This document shows positions 47,172-58,878 of a stretch of 64,000 nucleotides of DNA, piece by piece. The notes beneath the pieces were generated by a model that worked only from the letters and a program-made list of their open reading frames with translations, was not told the DNA's origin and made no database searches. Position 1 is the stretch's first letter. Each line of letters begins with the position of its first letter. The position numbers and the translations under genes are program-made. Origin of the DNA: Rhyzopertha dominica (Eukaryota; Arthropoda; Insecta; Coleoptera; Bostrichidae); NCBI GenBank assembly GCA_025024175.1, contig QCXZ01000137.1, forward strand, positions 15,066,001-15,130,000, in the 5' to 3' direction.

Positions 47172-47560
47172 AGCCGATGAAATACCGGCTTACATTTGCA
47201 TTTGCCAGAGCCGGGATTACAAAGGCCGCTAAATTCGGCTTTGATGGCTTCAAGTTATCCGCAGATCGTCGTTCCGTCAGGGAGATGATCGCTCCTTCGC
47301 AGCGAAGGGGTATCGATCTCTAGTTTTTGTCGGACTCGGGGTGGATGTTTTGTTGACGTTAGATAACAACCAAATTATCGAAGTTGTTAACTCCCACCCC
47401 GGCTCCTCGGTTACACGGTGTAGATCGACTTTTGTAGCTCTGAGCGCGGAATGATGAGGATGAAAGCTCAGCTCCTCGAGTGAGGAGACTTCCGTTCAGG
47501 ACACGTGGGAAGCGAAAGTCGTTAATCGTGTCAAGCATCGTTGCCGTATCGATCACCACT
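47172..47560. promoter_or_regulatory. GC-rich noncoding block, copy B of the duplicated motif set
   Basis: 47172-47250 carries CCGATGAAAT, ACCGGC, GCATTTGCC, GGGATTAC and GGCCGCTAAATTCG (47224-47237), in the same order as 41381-41467. Downstream is a short hairpin, CCTTCGCAGCGAAGG, and a CACGTG at about 47501. No convincing coding frame. Confidence 0.4.
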
Positions 47561-48217
47561 AGTTACTCGGTTCGAGAATTAATTGTTCCATTATATGCAA
47601 CCAGCAGTGAAACGCATAACACAATACAGTAGCAATTAAATTCAAAAGCAACATGGTACGAAGATCACACGAGGTAAGAACATCAAGTAAAAACTTAAAG
47701 ATTCATCTCTAATGAAACAAAAATACTCATTCTTGGGTAACATCTATAAGGGTGCAAAAACACGAAACAAGCTGTTGGTAAATGAAACTAAAATACTATA
47801 TTGTATATTTCCTCACGCATCGTGGATATTGCAGCCCGAGGCGAAGGCCGAAGGTTGCAACGACGAAAGTTCTGAAATCGCACTTCGACTCGCGTCATAC
47901 ATACTATTTTTCCTATTTTTGTGTAAAAGAGACGGTCTAAGAAAACATTTCCATTTAGTTTCCAAAAATTTACTGTGAATCTGTTTCGATANTCACGTTG
48001 CGTAACTAAGATAATACANATTGTTTTATCTATAATCACTTTATAATTGAAGTTTTATTTACACTTAAGAACCGTATAAGGTTCCACTTTATCTGGTAGT
48101 AGAATAATGAAATAACTTTATTCCACGGTCTTAAATCAATCACATTTTATTTATGTATAATATTATTTACATTTATATTTATAAAGATTTCGTTATTTCT
48201 GTTATCAAATTTTACTT

Positions 48218-49170
48218 TTATGCCATTAACAACAGAAACTTGTAGCCGTGATCGGTTTCAGAACGCATGCCTGTCAAAGTTCTTGTTAAATCTGCAAATG
48301 TCTTTTCCTGCAAGGAGTGACTAGTTGCTGGTACCTTGAATTTTCCTTGCAATGTCCAGCTTATTAGAAATGGAATCCTCGATATGGCTTTCTGTTTCTG
48401 TTCTGTCTGCATTTGCCAGATTAAAAAATTAAGCAAGTCTTGAAGGACTTTCGACAGAGTGTTGATTCCAACAGGTTGTGAAGTACACTTTTGATTAGTG
48501 TATCGTAAATAGAATCTGACGTTGGATGAATTTTTTGGACGTAAGGACATGTATTTTCTACATGTCTCCACAGCATATATAGAGAATCCTTCCTCTGTTA
48601 TTGTGAATTTTCGTGAAATGCCTGTCTTGGTATCCGGTGTCGAAGCAAGCAGATATGCGCCTCTGTTGTCTACATTCAATTCATTAATTCGCAGCAATGG
48701 CAGGTACCAGACACACCCATTATTAGTACAATCTAAAATATTTCAAAATTTATTATCTATAACGTTTAGAAAGTTATGAGACTAAACTGATCATCAAATA
48801 TCGCAAGCCTTTCGCAAAAATTCTTCCACATGCGCTTTTTCCAATATTGCAGCTTTATTTGTATTCATTCGACACACTCTTCAGGTAGGCAGTGAGCTTA
48901 CTATATTTTCCGTTGTCTATGTTTCTATAAACCTTTATTGCAGCCTTCAGCATCGAGTACTTTGACCACATGGATGAAATTGCATAAAGTCTTCATTCAA
49001 TTTAAGAAATATGATAACAGTACTTCCTCATTTATGGTAGATACACCCCGTTTTTCATCCCATTAGTTAAATTCGGAAAATACTTGTTCATAATGTTCCT
49101 TGGAATCGCAGACAATAATTGTAGAGTTGCCTCTGCAGCTACCTTCAGGATTATCCCAGGAACACTTTCT
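48218..49170 (-). pseudogene. Crypton tyrosine-recombinase remnant
   Basis: The minus strand in order: AAEATLQLLSAIPRNIMNKY; TINEEVLLSYFLN; SMWSKYSMLKAAIKVYRNI and GKYSKLTAYLKSVSNEYK; AAILEKAHVEEFLRK; GVSGTC (for GVSGACR); LRINELNVD, then DTKTGISRKFTITEEGFS; YMSLRPKNSSNVRFYLRYTN; KCTSQPVGINTLSKV. These blocks follow Crypton-type recombinases (related to KCTD1/WOC-like and ZMYM host proteins). Several frameshifts and stops separate them. The C-terminal HxxR and catalytic Tyr region (usually YTGHCFRRS...) is not recognisable. The longest open piece is 48697-48218. Confidence 0.85.
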
Positions 49171-49546
49171 TACATTTCTCACTAACTTCACAAATCTTTA
49201 CAAATGGAGTCGATAAGCAATCGAAAATAAATAGCAACAATTCAATACATCCCGATATTAATTTAGTTAATTAATTTTTTATCATTTTTGGGGTGGCAGC
49301 CGCTGTGCCAGCGTAATGTCAAATTATTTTTTAATGAAATCAGATAAAATTTCGGCAGTTTTGGTTCTAAATGCCTGTGATTATGGAAAAACATTGTATT
49401 GCATACCTGTTTCTGTCATATTTTATCCACTTAAGAAAATTAAAAGCTCGAGCTCCGATCTAGCGTCTAAACATAATTGCGTGGATAAAATGTTATATCA
49501 AACACTTATACAATAAATAATTATTTTACAATTCTCATAAAAACCG

Positions 49547-49728
49547 CCAGCCTGTCGAAATTAGAAATAGAATCAGCAACGCTAGATTTATTACCAGAGA
49601 AGCCGCGGGAACGATATGAACTCACCCACAGTCAGTTCCTGGACTGGTGCCGCGGAAAGATCACTACGACTACCTACGACGAGAATGTGTTTCTGGCGTA
49701 TTTTTATGAGCAATCTAAAAATAATCAA
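49547..49728 (+). pseudogene. Crypton recombinase N-terminal fragment, opposite strand
   Basis: Reads SKLEIESATLDLLPEKPRER, then YELTHSQFLDWCRGK, ENVFLAYFYEQSK and SSTV, then a stop. It matches the N-terminal region of Crypton recombinases (LLPEKS..RYE..Y..F..W, ENVLLAYF, SSTLWS). It is better preserved than the same region of the minus-strand copy at 49165-49020 and differs from it, so it is a second element rather than a piece of the first. Confidence 0.8.
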
Positions 49729-50999
49729 TCTTCTACTGTATAGTGTATGTATTTTATGTTGAAAGTCACTTTTAATATAAAGGAGAACTGTGATATCAGC
49801 AAATATCACAAGCTAATATCACTGCTAACTTTCGGAAGCGTAAGGGTGATGGATATAGGCCAATAAAATCCAAAGCTTGTACAAATTTCTGTTTGAAGCC
49901 CCCGACGAAAAGTATCTATGGTGGTCAGTTTAAATCACCTTTCTTTCAACTCCCACGCTTTGCTCATTAGGAGTACCGGGCGCTTGTCGCCGAGACGACA
50001 ACAGTGCGCATGACATTGAACAACTTAGGAACTGTTCTAGTGGTAAAAATCTTAGAACCGAAGACAAAAATCTAACGAACTTTCACAGTTATGCACAATT
50101 CTCAAGCTCCGGTGAATATGTTGGAATTTTACAGAAAATACGCATCCCTTCGATCTCAGAAAATTTCATCAATTACCGAGCAGGAAAATGCATGTGTCAA
50201 CTTGCAGGATTAAATACTATTGGGAAAATTCCATATTAAATTGCAAGCTACCTCAAGTTGCCCGATGCTCATAGTTATCCAGGGTACTCTGGTAGTCAGT
50301 GGTGGTGGCGACTTATTAATTTTGAAGAGACACGGCTGGTGAAAACTCTCAGCTGTAGCCGAAGGCTACTTGGCTGAATCAATTGAAAATAAGAAGTAAG
50401 TTTCCAATCGGATTCATCGGTTCATCAGAAATAGTAGCGAGTAGCGACAACAGCAATTGTTGTTGATGTTTCTAAAGCGGGCGCAAGCAGTTACGAAACA
50501 GTGGTTGTATAAAATCTTATTATGTTAAAGAATCTAAGAAATGTATCGGTTTCTTAACCGACAGGTATTAACATTTTAAATTGTCAAAGTGTTTATAAAC
50601 AATTTCATCAGGTATCTAGTTCTAATAAGTTTGTTGTAAATTGTACTCAATAAATTGCCTAATCCTTTTTCCGCACCCATGCGAAAATTTTGGCAAACTT
50701 TGGCGTCGAAAACAGTTTTTTTGCACAATAATAGGAATTTTTTTTTTTATCACAGACAAATTGTTAATTCTAATAACCTCTCAGGATCAACTTGCAAAGT
50801 GGTAAAGTCCATCACGAGGTAAAAATAGCAATTACTTAGAATTACATTTAGAGAGGGAGATTAAAAACACTTTTTTTCGCGATGCGCCAAATCTCATTGA
50901 TAAAATAAAGAATATAATAACTGCCATGTCCAAAATATCGAGAGCCGTGTGAAGGATAGTATTTATTTATTTGATTTCGTCAGGCAAGAATTTTCAAAC
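49729..50999. other. Intergenic, nothing recognised
   Basis: No clear coding motif. The left part may include decayed sequence of the Crypton element. Confidence 0.45.
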
Positions 51000-51340
51000 C
51001 TATTGAAAGGAAAAATCAAAAGGTAAGAAATCTCTAGTACACGAATGGGTGCCGAGTTTTCTTCGGAAAAGGTTCATAGACATAATTGCTGATCCTTTGT
51101 TGTATCTGGTTAATAAATTGTTTGAGGAAGGTGAATTTCCACAAATATTAGAAATTAATGAAGCGCTTCCTATTCATGAGAAAGGTGACTTACAGTTAAA
51201 ATTATCCTCCAATTGCAATGTTTCCAGTTTTTCTAAGGCGTTTGAATATTGTTTTGTGGAACGATCGAATGTATTTCTTAGTAAAAAAACATGTATTACG
51301 CATTATCCAGGGTTGGAATACAGGAACTAACTTCTCTAAA
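51000..51340 (+). pseudogene. LINE reverse-transcriptase fragment (Jockey/CR1-like)
   Basis: The frame at 51049-51330 reads VPSFLRKRFIDIIADPLLYL, then NKLFEEGEFPQIL, PIHEKGDLQ and SSFSKAFEYCFVERSNVFLS. This is the fingers part of a non-LTR reverse transcriptase (D.IP..LLK, L..N.S...G.FP, P..KKGD, NYRP.S.LS..SK.FE). The conserved NYRP is lost (reads SNCN). No RT active-site box follows. 5'-truncated and decayed. Confidence 0.8.
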
Positions 51341-54300
51341 CCATCTTAATTGGGATTGTAGGAAGTCAGATGCTTTTGAAACAAACTGAGTTCCATGATC
51401 CGTAAAATACTAGCAAGCCGCCCTACCTTCTGGACAGTATATAGTTAAGTAAGGGTTATCAGGCAACCAAGAATACCGCGGAGTAGAAAATCAGCAAAAA
51501 CTATCGAAACATGGACAAAACGCATATAAAAGTAGGACACACTACATTATAGGAATTACACTATAATATATGGAGAATAATGATAAGTAAAAGTATAGTT
51601 CATTCTTTCAGCGATTAGGAGTTCCCATGTTAAATTACAAACTTCGTTGGTAACTTGAAGCTTTCCCTAGTTAAATGAAGTCACACGCCTCTTTATAAAA
51701 TACTAATAATACTGATGCTAATACTGAACTGTATATTCTTCGTTGCAGCTCTGTCCCTTTCTTTAACCAGTTTATATTCACTATCTTTAACAGTCTTTGT
51801 TCTCTATCTGCATCTTTTTTATCTATAAAATGAGAAGGAGCCTTTGCCACTTTGGAAGGTTAAACTGGTATAAGGTACAAGACATTTTCAAAGTGATCTC
51901 ATGTGTTTTCCCTATCTTACTTAGTACAAGCCCATTTTGTTTCTGCAGTATATCGTATTATTAGAAATGTTTCTTTTGCTACATAACAAGTGATTGTACT
52001 CTGTTTACTGGATCTTTACTATATTTTGGTTAAGTACTGGAAATTTTATCTCAATGTTTCTTTGTCGCTGCCTCCATTATAAAATGAATAAAATGAGTAA
52101 TATTAAAAATCGATCACCACAACTTCGTGCTTAGCAATTCGAGCTTATTGCTGATAATAATCACAACTCCAGAAACTCATGTTTAAATCATTTCTTAACG
52201 TTCTCATTATACAGATAACGTAGTGACCTATAAATGTGCAATTCAAGAAAACTGTAATAATTACTCGCTAACTGGTAAATACTTAGAGCACAATGTTCGC
52301 TTTTTAAGTAAGTGTGGTACTTGTTCTTTACTTGGGTATAACGTTTTTCTTCTAAACTGTCGAACAGCTGTCCTGATATAGGGCTAGTGGTGGTTCCTAA
52401 AGGCAGCTGAAATCAACAAACATTTAGTTTCAGGATTTTCAGAAGATACGTGGCAAGTAACTTACCGATAAACAGAAGATGTAGAAAGTATTTTACACAG
52501 TATTTGTAAAATTGGTTGTGCTCTGTAAGTATTCATACAACAAAGTTTTAGAATATTTTAATTTATTTAATTTTGACGAGGACTATTACTTCACTTTAGT
52601 TTTTTAATATTCTATGAACAAAATATCAGACAGTATTTTTAAATAAACTGCATAAAAGTTAGTATATTTACTTATTCCTTAGTGTGTAGAGATGTTTGTA
52701 CTAGATGGCCTTTAAAAGGGAGCTTGTTATTCCGAAAGCATTCATCATGTAGGAGTTACCTTCTAACCGTTATTTTCGATTCCATTAGCTCTCGCAGTTT
52801 TAGAGGGGAGATGATGTTACGCATTAAATTTTCATGCCGCTACCCGCTTTACTTGGCCTCTTTCAGGATGTAGAAGCCTAAATTTAAGCAAGCAAATGAA
52901 AAACTGGATATGAGCTAATTCTTTATGTGCCCCAGTGTGTTTTTGTTTTATTATGTACGTCTCTTTGATGTTAAAGCGACTTCCATCCAGTCTGAATATG
53001 TTTGAGCGGGCACAACAATTATATCCCATTTGAACATCAGATTCCTCAGTTAAAAAATTAAAGCAACGTTTAATCCAACAACTGTATAAAACAACGTTCG
53101 CAGTTTGGCCTTATGCTTATATAATTATTACGATGGCACTGTTCGAGAAGAAGGTAGATTTTTAATTCCAAAATAATTCCTGCCAGTTATTAAGCTGTTG
53201 ATCAGACAAAGCAAGTTTTGCTGACATGATGAAACTGTGGTGACCACCATGACCCTTTATACGCTACCTACTGTAAAGTAAATGGGTATGTTTTAATGGG
53301 ATAGCATGCAATTTAAACTGAAAAAGGTTTTTTTCTTTTTGACCGAGAATGGTATATATGACCTCCGACGTACGGACCGCTCCACTTTCAAAGCCCTGTT
53401 GGACTCTAGTTCAAAGCATAACTCATTTCAGTTTAAATTGCCTCCTAACCCATTAAAACTCTTTAACTATATTTTCATAGATCTTTATATACGAGTAAGG
53501 TAGACTTCTACCGACTTTAAAAGTAAACTTTTAGACGCTTCGTTTCTCTTGCAGCCCTAAGATGGCCCACGTCCTCCTTGATTTCTTGGCAGAATCAAAC
53601 GCTCAACAGATGCTTTTAGATAACGTACGCACCCATTATTTCATCATGATAGTTTGTGCATTAATGAAAATATTTTTGCAATAAGTTCATGTCCGTTTAA
53701 TAACTTCAAATTTGTACTGAACGCTGGATGAACAATATAGTTAAGCGTCCTGAATTTACCTCAACGTGTTAGTGCTCTATTCGCTTTGCCTACATGAATT
53801 CAACATAATCATTTTACAACTTACACTTTTTAAGACTAAACGACATTGGTATGTCGTTTATAGAAAATAGCGATATGCCAGTAATTGCAAATAACTTGAT
53901 GTCATCCAACTATATTAAATGAGTTAATCGATATTCACAGTCTTTAAACATGAAACCATGTACATTTACACTTAGGAGACACAGACACAAGAGTGGATTA
54001 AGGACCATTAATCCACAAAAGAGTTAAAGTATGTATCTGATAAATACTTCGTTAAATCGTATTTAGTTGTAATTTTCCTCACACTAACATGGACTGATGA
54101 GAAATGCAGAAGCTTCCTTGTAATCTAGAAAGGCTGTGTATTGCAAATATTTGGTATCAAAACAAGTGAGAGCTAATTTTTTCTATATACATGAAAGCCA
54201 ATATTGTATAATGTGTACATAAACAAGTAACGCGTTGAAATGTTACTTTGGAAACAAGTAAATTATACATAAAGCTAAGTATGAGGGAACACCTTAGGGT

Positions 54301-54744
54301 CCCTGAGGAAATAAGTAAGGTACTTGGCGTGGTATTCATATTAATGAAGTAAAACGTTTCCGCCACAAATTTTGAACACCCCTCTGCTGATGCTATCTCT
54401 GTTAGTGCCATCGCAACGTCTCCAGTAGGAATACAGGAGCTGTTATTTTGTGACCAAAACTTCTTTATAAGTTCTTTGTACTAAGACTCTAAAGCTTTTA
54501 GGTGGTCAGTAGTAGTAGTAGTAGTACCCCTTTCATTGGACGTAAATTGGCTATATTTTTTTTTTACTTTTTGAACTCTCTATAACAATAAGGCGGTGTT
54601 TAAGTATATCTTAAGTTGCATCTTCTGGTCTATTGTTTTGCGAAACGTATGTAACACGATATTTCGCTTCATTTTTACCAAATGAAAATGAGTAGCAATA
54701 GTTTCGCACTTGTTACCCGCCGCATAGTGTTTAATTCCACGTAT
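51341..54744. other. Intergenic, nothing recognised
   Basis: Scattered short frames without motifs. A short (GTA)n run lies at about 54508-54526. Confidence 0.5.
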
Positions 54745-56070
54745 GGCACGTCTGGTTCATGGTGCAGATGAATTTCCAAAAAATTATTAAGAGTTTAATG
54801 TCAAGTGGTGTGGAAGTAATCTTTATCCATGCTCTTGATTGCAGTGCCTTCATCAGGACTCTGATTGTCCAATTCGGGCCTGGCAATTCTACCCCAACAG
54901 TGTTGGGATATTTCATCTGTCACTGCTGAAGCTCCTAGCCATTTTATCCTTTGCGGTTTAATTTTACAATTCATCATTGGTACAGTCTTCATTGTCTTTT
55001 ATCGGTACATATATAGTCCTGATTATTTTCCCTTCCGTGATCTCGCAATCGTCATTGTTCATTTCTGGTGGGCGGCACTGTTTCTTCTGAATACATTATT
55101 GTTGGTTTAACTATAGCTCTGTATAACCTAGTCTTTCATTTTTATGATCCTTTAGTTCACAATTTTTTTTATGTTACGTGTTCCAGGGCTACAATAAATA
55201 GATTGCAGGGCNCGCTTCACCTTGTCTCACACCACGATTATCTCAAATTCATCAGTTACCCTCGATAAGTCTTTATGCTCANGGTGGTGTNTTTCAATGT
55301 CATTTGGATGAGTCCTGAGCGTGCATTTGCTTTAGTGCTAATATCAATTATTACTCTCGTATTATTGTATCAAGCACTGGTTTGAAATGCATAAAGAGCA
55401 TTTTCACTGCTATCTGGTGTTCGATCGCCAGGTTCTTTTTTTGACAGCATGTTATAGCCTGTACTTAATATGTTATTTTCTATTAATCATTCTTTAATTA
55501 ATTTGTTTATATTTTTCGTCACTTTCAGCTTTTTTCCTTGCGATCTTTTATTTGCCTTGAGTTACCTTTGTATACTGTCTTTTGTTGATTTAGTTGTGTG
55601 TAAAAAGTTTTGTATTTTTGTATGCTCTTCTTCAATGTGCTGTAATTCATGCTCTACCCATATTCTTTTATTTTTTTTGCCATTTCTGAGTCTGTTGCAT
55701 TTTATTTTATCCCACAGTTTTTAAGTTTTTTTCTCACTGGGGCATTGATCGCTTCCTTCATTTTGTTTCTGGTTTTCCGTACGTTGGTACTTGTTTCATC
55801 CTTTTTCATCACTAATAGTGGTAAGAGTCAGCACATACTATACTATAGGTTTGTACATCTTACGCACATGTCTCTCTCCTTTTTGTTAGTAGTACATGAT
55901 CTATTTGTTGTTTGTTATTTCTTGTACAGTGTGCACGCTGTTACTCCTTGTATACGACCTTTTTTTTCATATGTATGCATTAAAATGTCATGCTATAATA
56001 CTAGTGCCTTCTTTAGGATTTTCAAGATCTGCCTCTATATCCTCTTCAATTAATTCCTTTTCTTTATATT
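54745..56070 (-). pseudogene. RTE-like LINE remnant (endonuclease to RT C-terminus)
   Basis: The minus strand in order: LENPKEGTSII with HFNAY (endonuclease; family has GDFNA) near 56000; QIDHVLLTKRRETCV with LLVMK (endonuclease end, N.IDHVL...SDH.LV) near 55900-55800; STNVRKTRNKMKEAI linker; GVRQGEA and IVALEHVT (RT, GVRQGDPLSP) near 55230-55180; VKPTIMYSEETV near 55090; IIRTIYVPIKDNED near 55010; and KIKPQRIKWLGA near 54955. The central RT catalytic part is missing and there are many stops. N at 55212, 55282 and 55291. Confidence 0.75.
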
Positions 56071-57699
56071 TAGCGCATACACTATGGTAATCTACGGTAG
56101 GATATAAACCTCCCCGCCAGGATAATGCGCCATTGTTCAGCTATTTGACATTTGGCGTTGGTTAGCGTTTCATAAAGGCAGCATGTAAATCTGATTAATA
56201 TCTTGTTTTATTGTCTTCTACAGTTATTATTGTGTAGTACCGACGTATCACGTTCAAATTCTTTTGCTATGTCCATTGCACGAACTGCCAGGGTTTTCCA
56301 GCTTTGGTGGTCCCTCCGATGTCAAAGAAAGAGCGTTATTATGACATTTCATTGCGTCGCTCTAGCTGTCTCTGGTGCTCGTGTTCTAGAAGCCTTCTGC
56401 TGGCGTTGCCAAACTTCCCGCAACTGGGTTGTCCTGAGACCACATAACCCTGTGCGAGATCGCCTTTCTTCTCGTCTATATACATCGTCCAGGGTTTCAT
56501 CAAATCGGCATGCGTTGCTGTCTTGATTGACTCCTCGCGGAACCCTACTTTTTCAGTGGATTTTTGTTTTCGTTATCTTACACGGCACCTGAAAACCCTT
56601 CTTGCCTCTTTCCTGCTTCGACAATATACACGTATAACTTCGTACTGAATCAGTTTAGGTACTGCCAATAGTTTTCCGTTGTACGGTACCATATAGCCGC
56701 TTTGGTCAAGCTTCTTACAAACATAGGGATTCGCAAAGACGAAACAACTAAAAAGGAGAAAGAAATCCTGTGGTAAGAGGGTCAACCCTCACAAAAATAA
56801 AACCAAATCAACAGGAGCTGCACGTTTTCGTTCCGGCGATCGGGACATAGCTTACTCGTAGTTGCAAAACGTCGTGGCAGCTTGAAAACCAATGGGAGGG
56901 GGAGAAAACGCTTGCTTTATACCTAGTAGACACTAAAAGGGTTGGCACCTACTAACATTTAGTCTACTGTGCAATGAATCGTTAAATGGTAGTCGTCGTG
57001 GGGTGTGATATATCGTTGTTTCATCGATTAAAATTTTTCTCATCTATGTATTATTCGTCTTCGCCTCTTGGCCTATAGTCCTTAATAAGCCTTATTACTT
57101 GTTTTTGGTACTTGTACATCTTCTTTTAGTTCTTCTTCAACATCAACCCCATCAGCTTTAGTGTCGTCTATTCTTATTGTCATTATTTCTGCTTCGTTGT
57201 TCGCATCATTTGGCTTTGTTATCCTCACTACGTCTTGGTTATGGCTGGCCTGGTTTAGCAGTATTCAACTTATAATAATCTGAGTTCATTAAGTTTTTTT
57301 TTACGGTGTTGTTATTAAGGTAGTCTGTTATGCTGCCTGTCTGCTGTAACATACTGAAAAAGAGCTGTATATCTCCTTTGCTTGCAATTTTTTTCATATC
57401 TAAAAAACCTTTTTGAACGCCTTTTCCAATCTACGCTGCACTGCTTAACCGGGACGAAAATTTTATTTACGAAGATGGTTTTATGCAGCTCGGTCCAGTT
57501 CATTAGTTCAGACAAATCTTCTATGCCGGTTATCCACTTCTCGAGTGGGAGAAACGTCAGCGAGGAGGAAATCGCCACGACCGCGGCCAACTAACCCGGA
57601 ATCATCTACCAGTAATTCCTTATTTTATAAGGCGTCACGTTTAGACGAAGAACTTTAAAATCTTGCACAAGCGCTTGCTTATTACCTCACCCTCGCCAT
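56071..57699. other. Intergenic, nothing recognised
   Basis: The minus strand at 56530-56200 has a fairly long open stretch (HADLMKPWTMYIDEKKGDL, then QRQLERRNEMS) that may be a transposon gag or ORF1 piece; I cannot name it. Nothing else found. Confidence 0.4.
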
Positions 57700-58180
57700 C
57701 ATTACCTCCACTGCCACTACATAAAAACCTCTGGTTGGCTGCAAACAACTAATTTAACGTGGCATTCGAGATCGTAACGCGTCGGGGCTCTTTTCCAACA
57801 ATTAAGTAGCACAAAGGAGCCGTTCCATCTCTGCATTTGCCTATAAATGGCATTTTTCTCCGGCTTGTCTCGCTGCCCGACGTGATTAATTAATTCAAAC
57901 TGCAGGGAAACTGCCGCTCGCACCCCGCGTCGCGGCGTCTCTTCCGGGACGTGAACGCCGAGAAATAAAAAGGACACGCGAGGGAGATGCGCGCCAGATT
58001 ATTGCCGTTGGCCCCGGAAAATANAGTACGTTTATGGGCATTGTGATTCCCCCGGATCGCGTCTATAAAATTTCTTTTAATCAGCGGATTTTGCGAGGAG
58101 GCTGTACCGGATGTGGGCTTTGATGACAGCGTGACAGCAATATTACGAAGGATTTTGATTATCTTTTGTCTTTGCGGCAA
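57700..58180. promoter_or_regulatory. GC-rich noncoding block resembling conserved regulatory DNA
   Basis: Repeat-free, GC-rich and CpG-containing (CACCCCGCGTCGCGGCGTC at about 57920), with AT-rich homeodomain-type sites embedded (GTGATTAATTAATTCAAAC). Minus-strand frames (57977-57717, 58180-57890) show no domain. Conservation cannot be tested here. N at 58024. Confidence 0.35.
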
Positions 58181-58809
58181 AAAGCCGAAATATGAGTTAT
58201 ATTTTATATACTGTTGTTTTTTAGTACGTCAATGGTAATTGTTAAAGCGATGTAATTTTAGGTTTAAAAATTTTGAATGCAGCTCGTTATAAAGCAGATA
58301 TACCATTAGGAAGTGGAAAAAATAATTTAATTAAATCGAACTTAAAATATTCATTCATTCAATTCGCGGTCCTTTTTGAAGCATTCTATAGAAAATAAAA
58401 ATAGCTGGTTGTTTTACAGAAACTAAGCATCAGCTAAGTATTTCAAACCTTTAGGTTCTTCAGAATATCAAAACATCCTATATACACTGTTCGATCCCCC
58501 ATAAAACCATAAAATCATTTTCAAAACCGCAGGGATTAACTTACGGCCAATGCTGATGTTATTTGCGAGTTTATACTTTACACTGAGAGTCCTCAAAGGG
58601 ATGGTTGCGCCTACTGCCGGTAAACGGAATACACTTTGGAATCCTTATGCATGGCCTACAACAGACTGTAATTTAATTACAAACTGCGGTTTTGAATAGG
58701 ATTTTATGCTTTTATGGTGGACAGAACAGTTTATGTAGAACTATATCTAATAATTCAATTCTATATACTTCGTAGGTTCTTCAGGCAAATTTTACGAAGA
58801 AAAATATCA
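58181..58809. other. Intergenic, nothing recognised
   Basis: AT-rich; the part from about 58740 may be the tail of the SINE-like unit whose tRNA head is at 58810-58878. Confidence 0.45.
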
Positions 58810-58878
58810 GCTCCCATCGAGAATCGAACGGGGCCTCTAGATTTAGCCTCTGTTGCTCTGCCACTGAGCTATGGGGGC
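58810..58878 (-). repeat. tRNA-like sequence, SINE head or tRNA pseudogene
   Basis: The minus strand has acceptor ends GCCCCCA/TGGGAGC (6 of 7 pairs), A-box TAGCTCAGTGG in a good D arm (GCTC/GAGC) and B-box GTTCGATTCT. The anticodon and T stems pair poorly and the total is 69 nt, so it is unlikely to be a working tRNA. The downstream sequence AGCTGATATTTTT...GAAGAACC resembles that after the heads at 25017 and 25191, which suggests the same SINE-like family. Confidence 0.6.

Noticed and set aside
48522..48779. 85-residue plus-strand frame
   Set aside because: Shadow of the Crypton recombinase remnant on the minus strand.
55470..56090. Plus-strand open frames rich in Phe, Leu and Ser that look like membrane proteins
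   Set aside because: They are the complement of the A-rich RTE LINE remnant on the minus strand, whose endonuclease and RT motifs are recognisable.
58810..58878. Functional tRNA gene
   Set aside because: A- and B-boxes and acceptor pairing look good, but the anticodon and T stems do not pair and a SINE-like tail follows.
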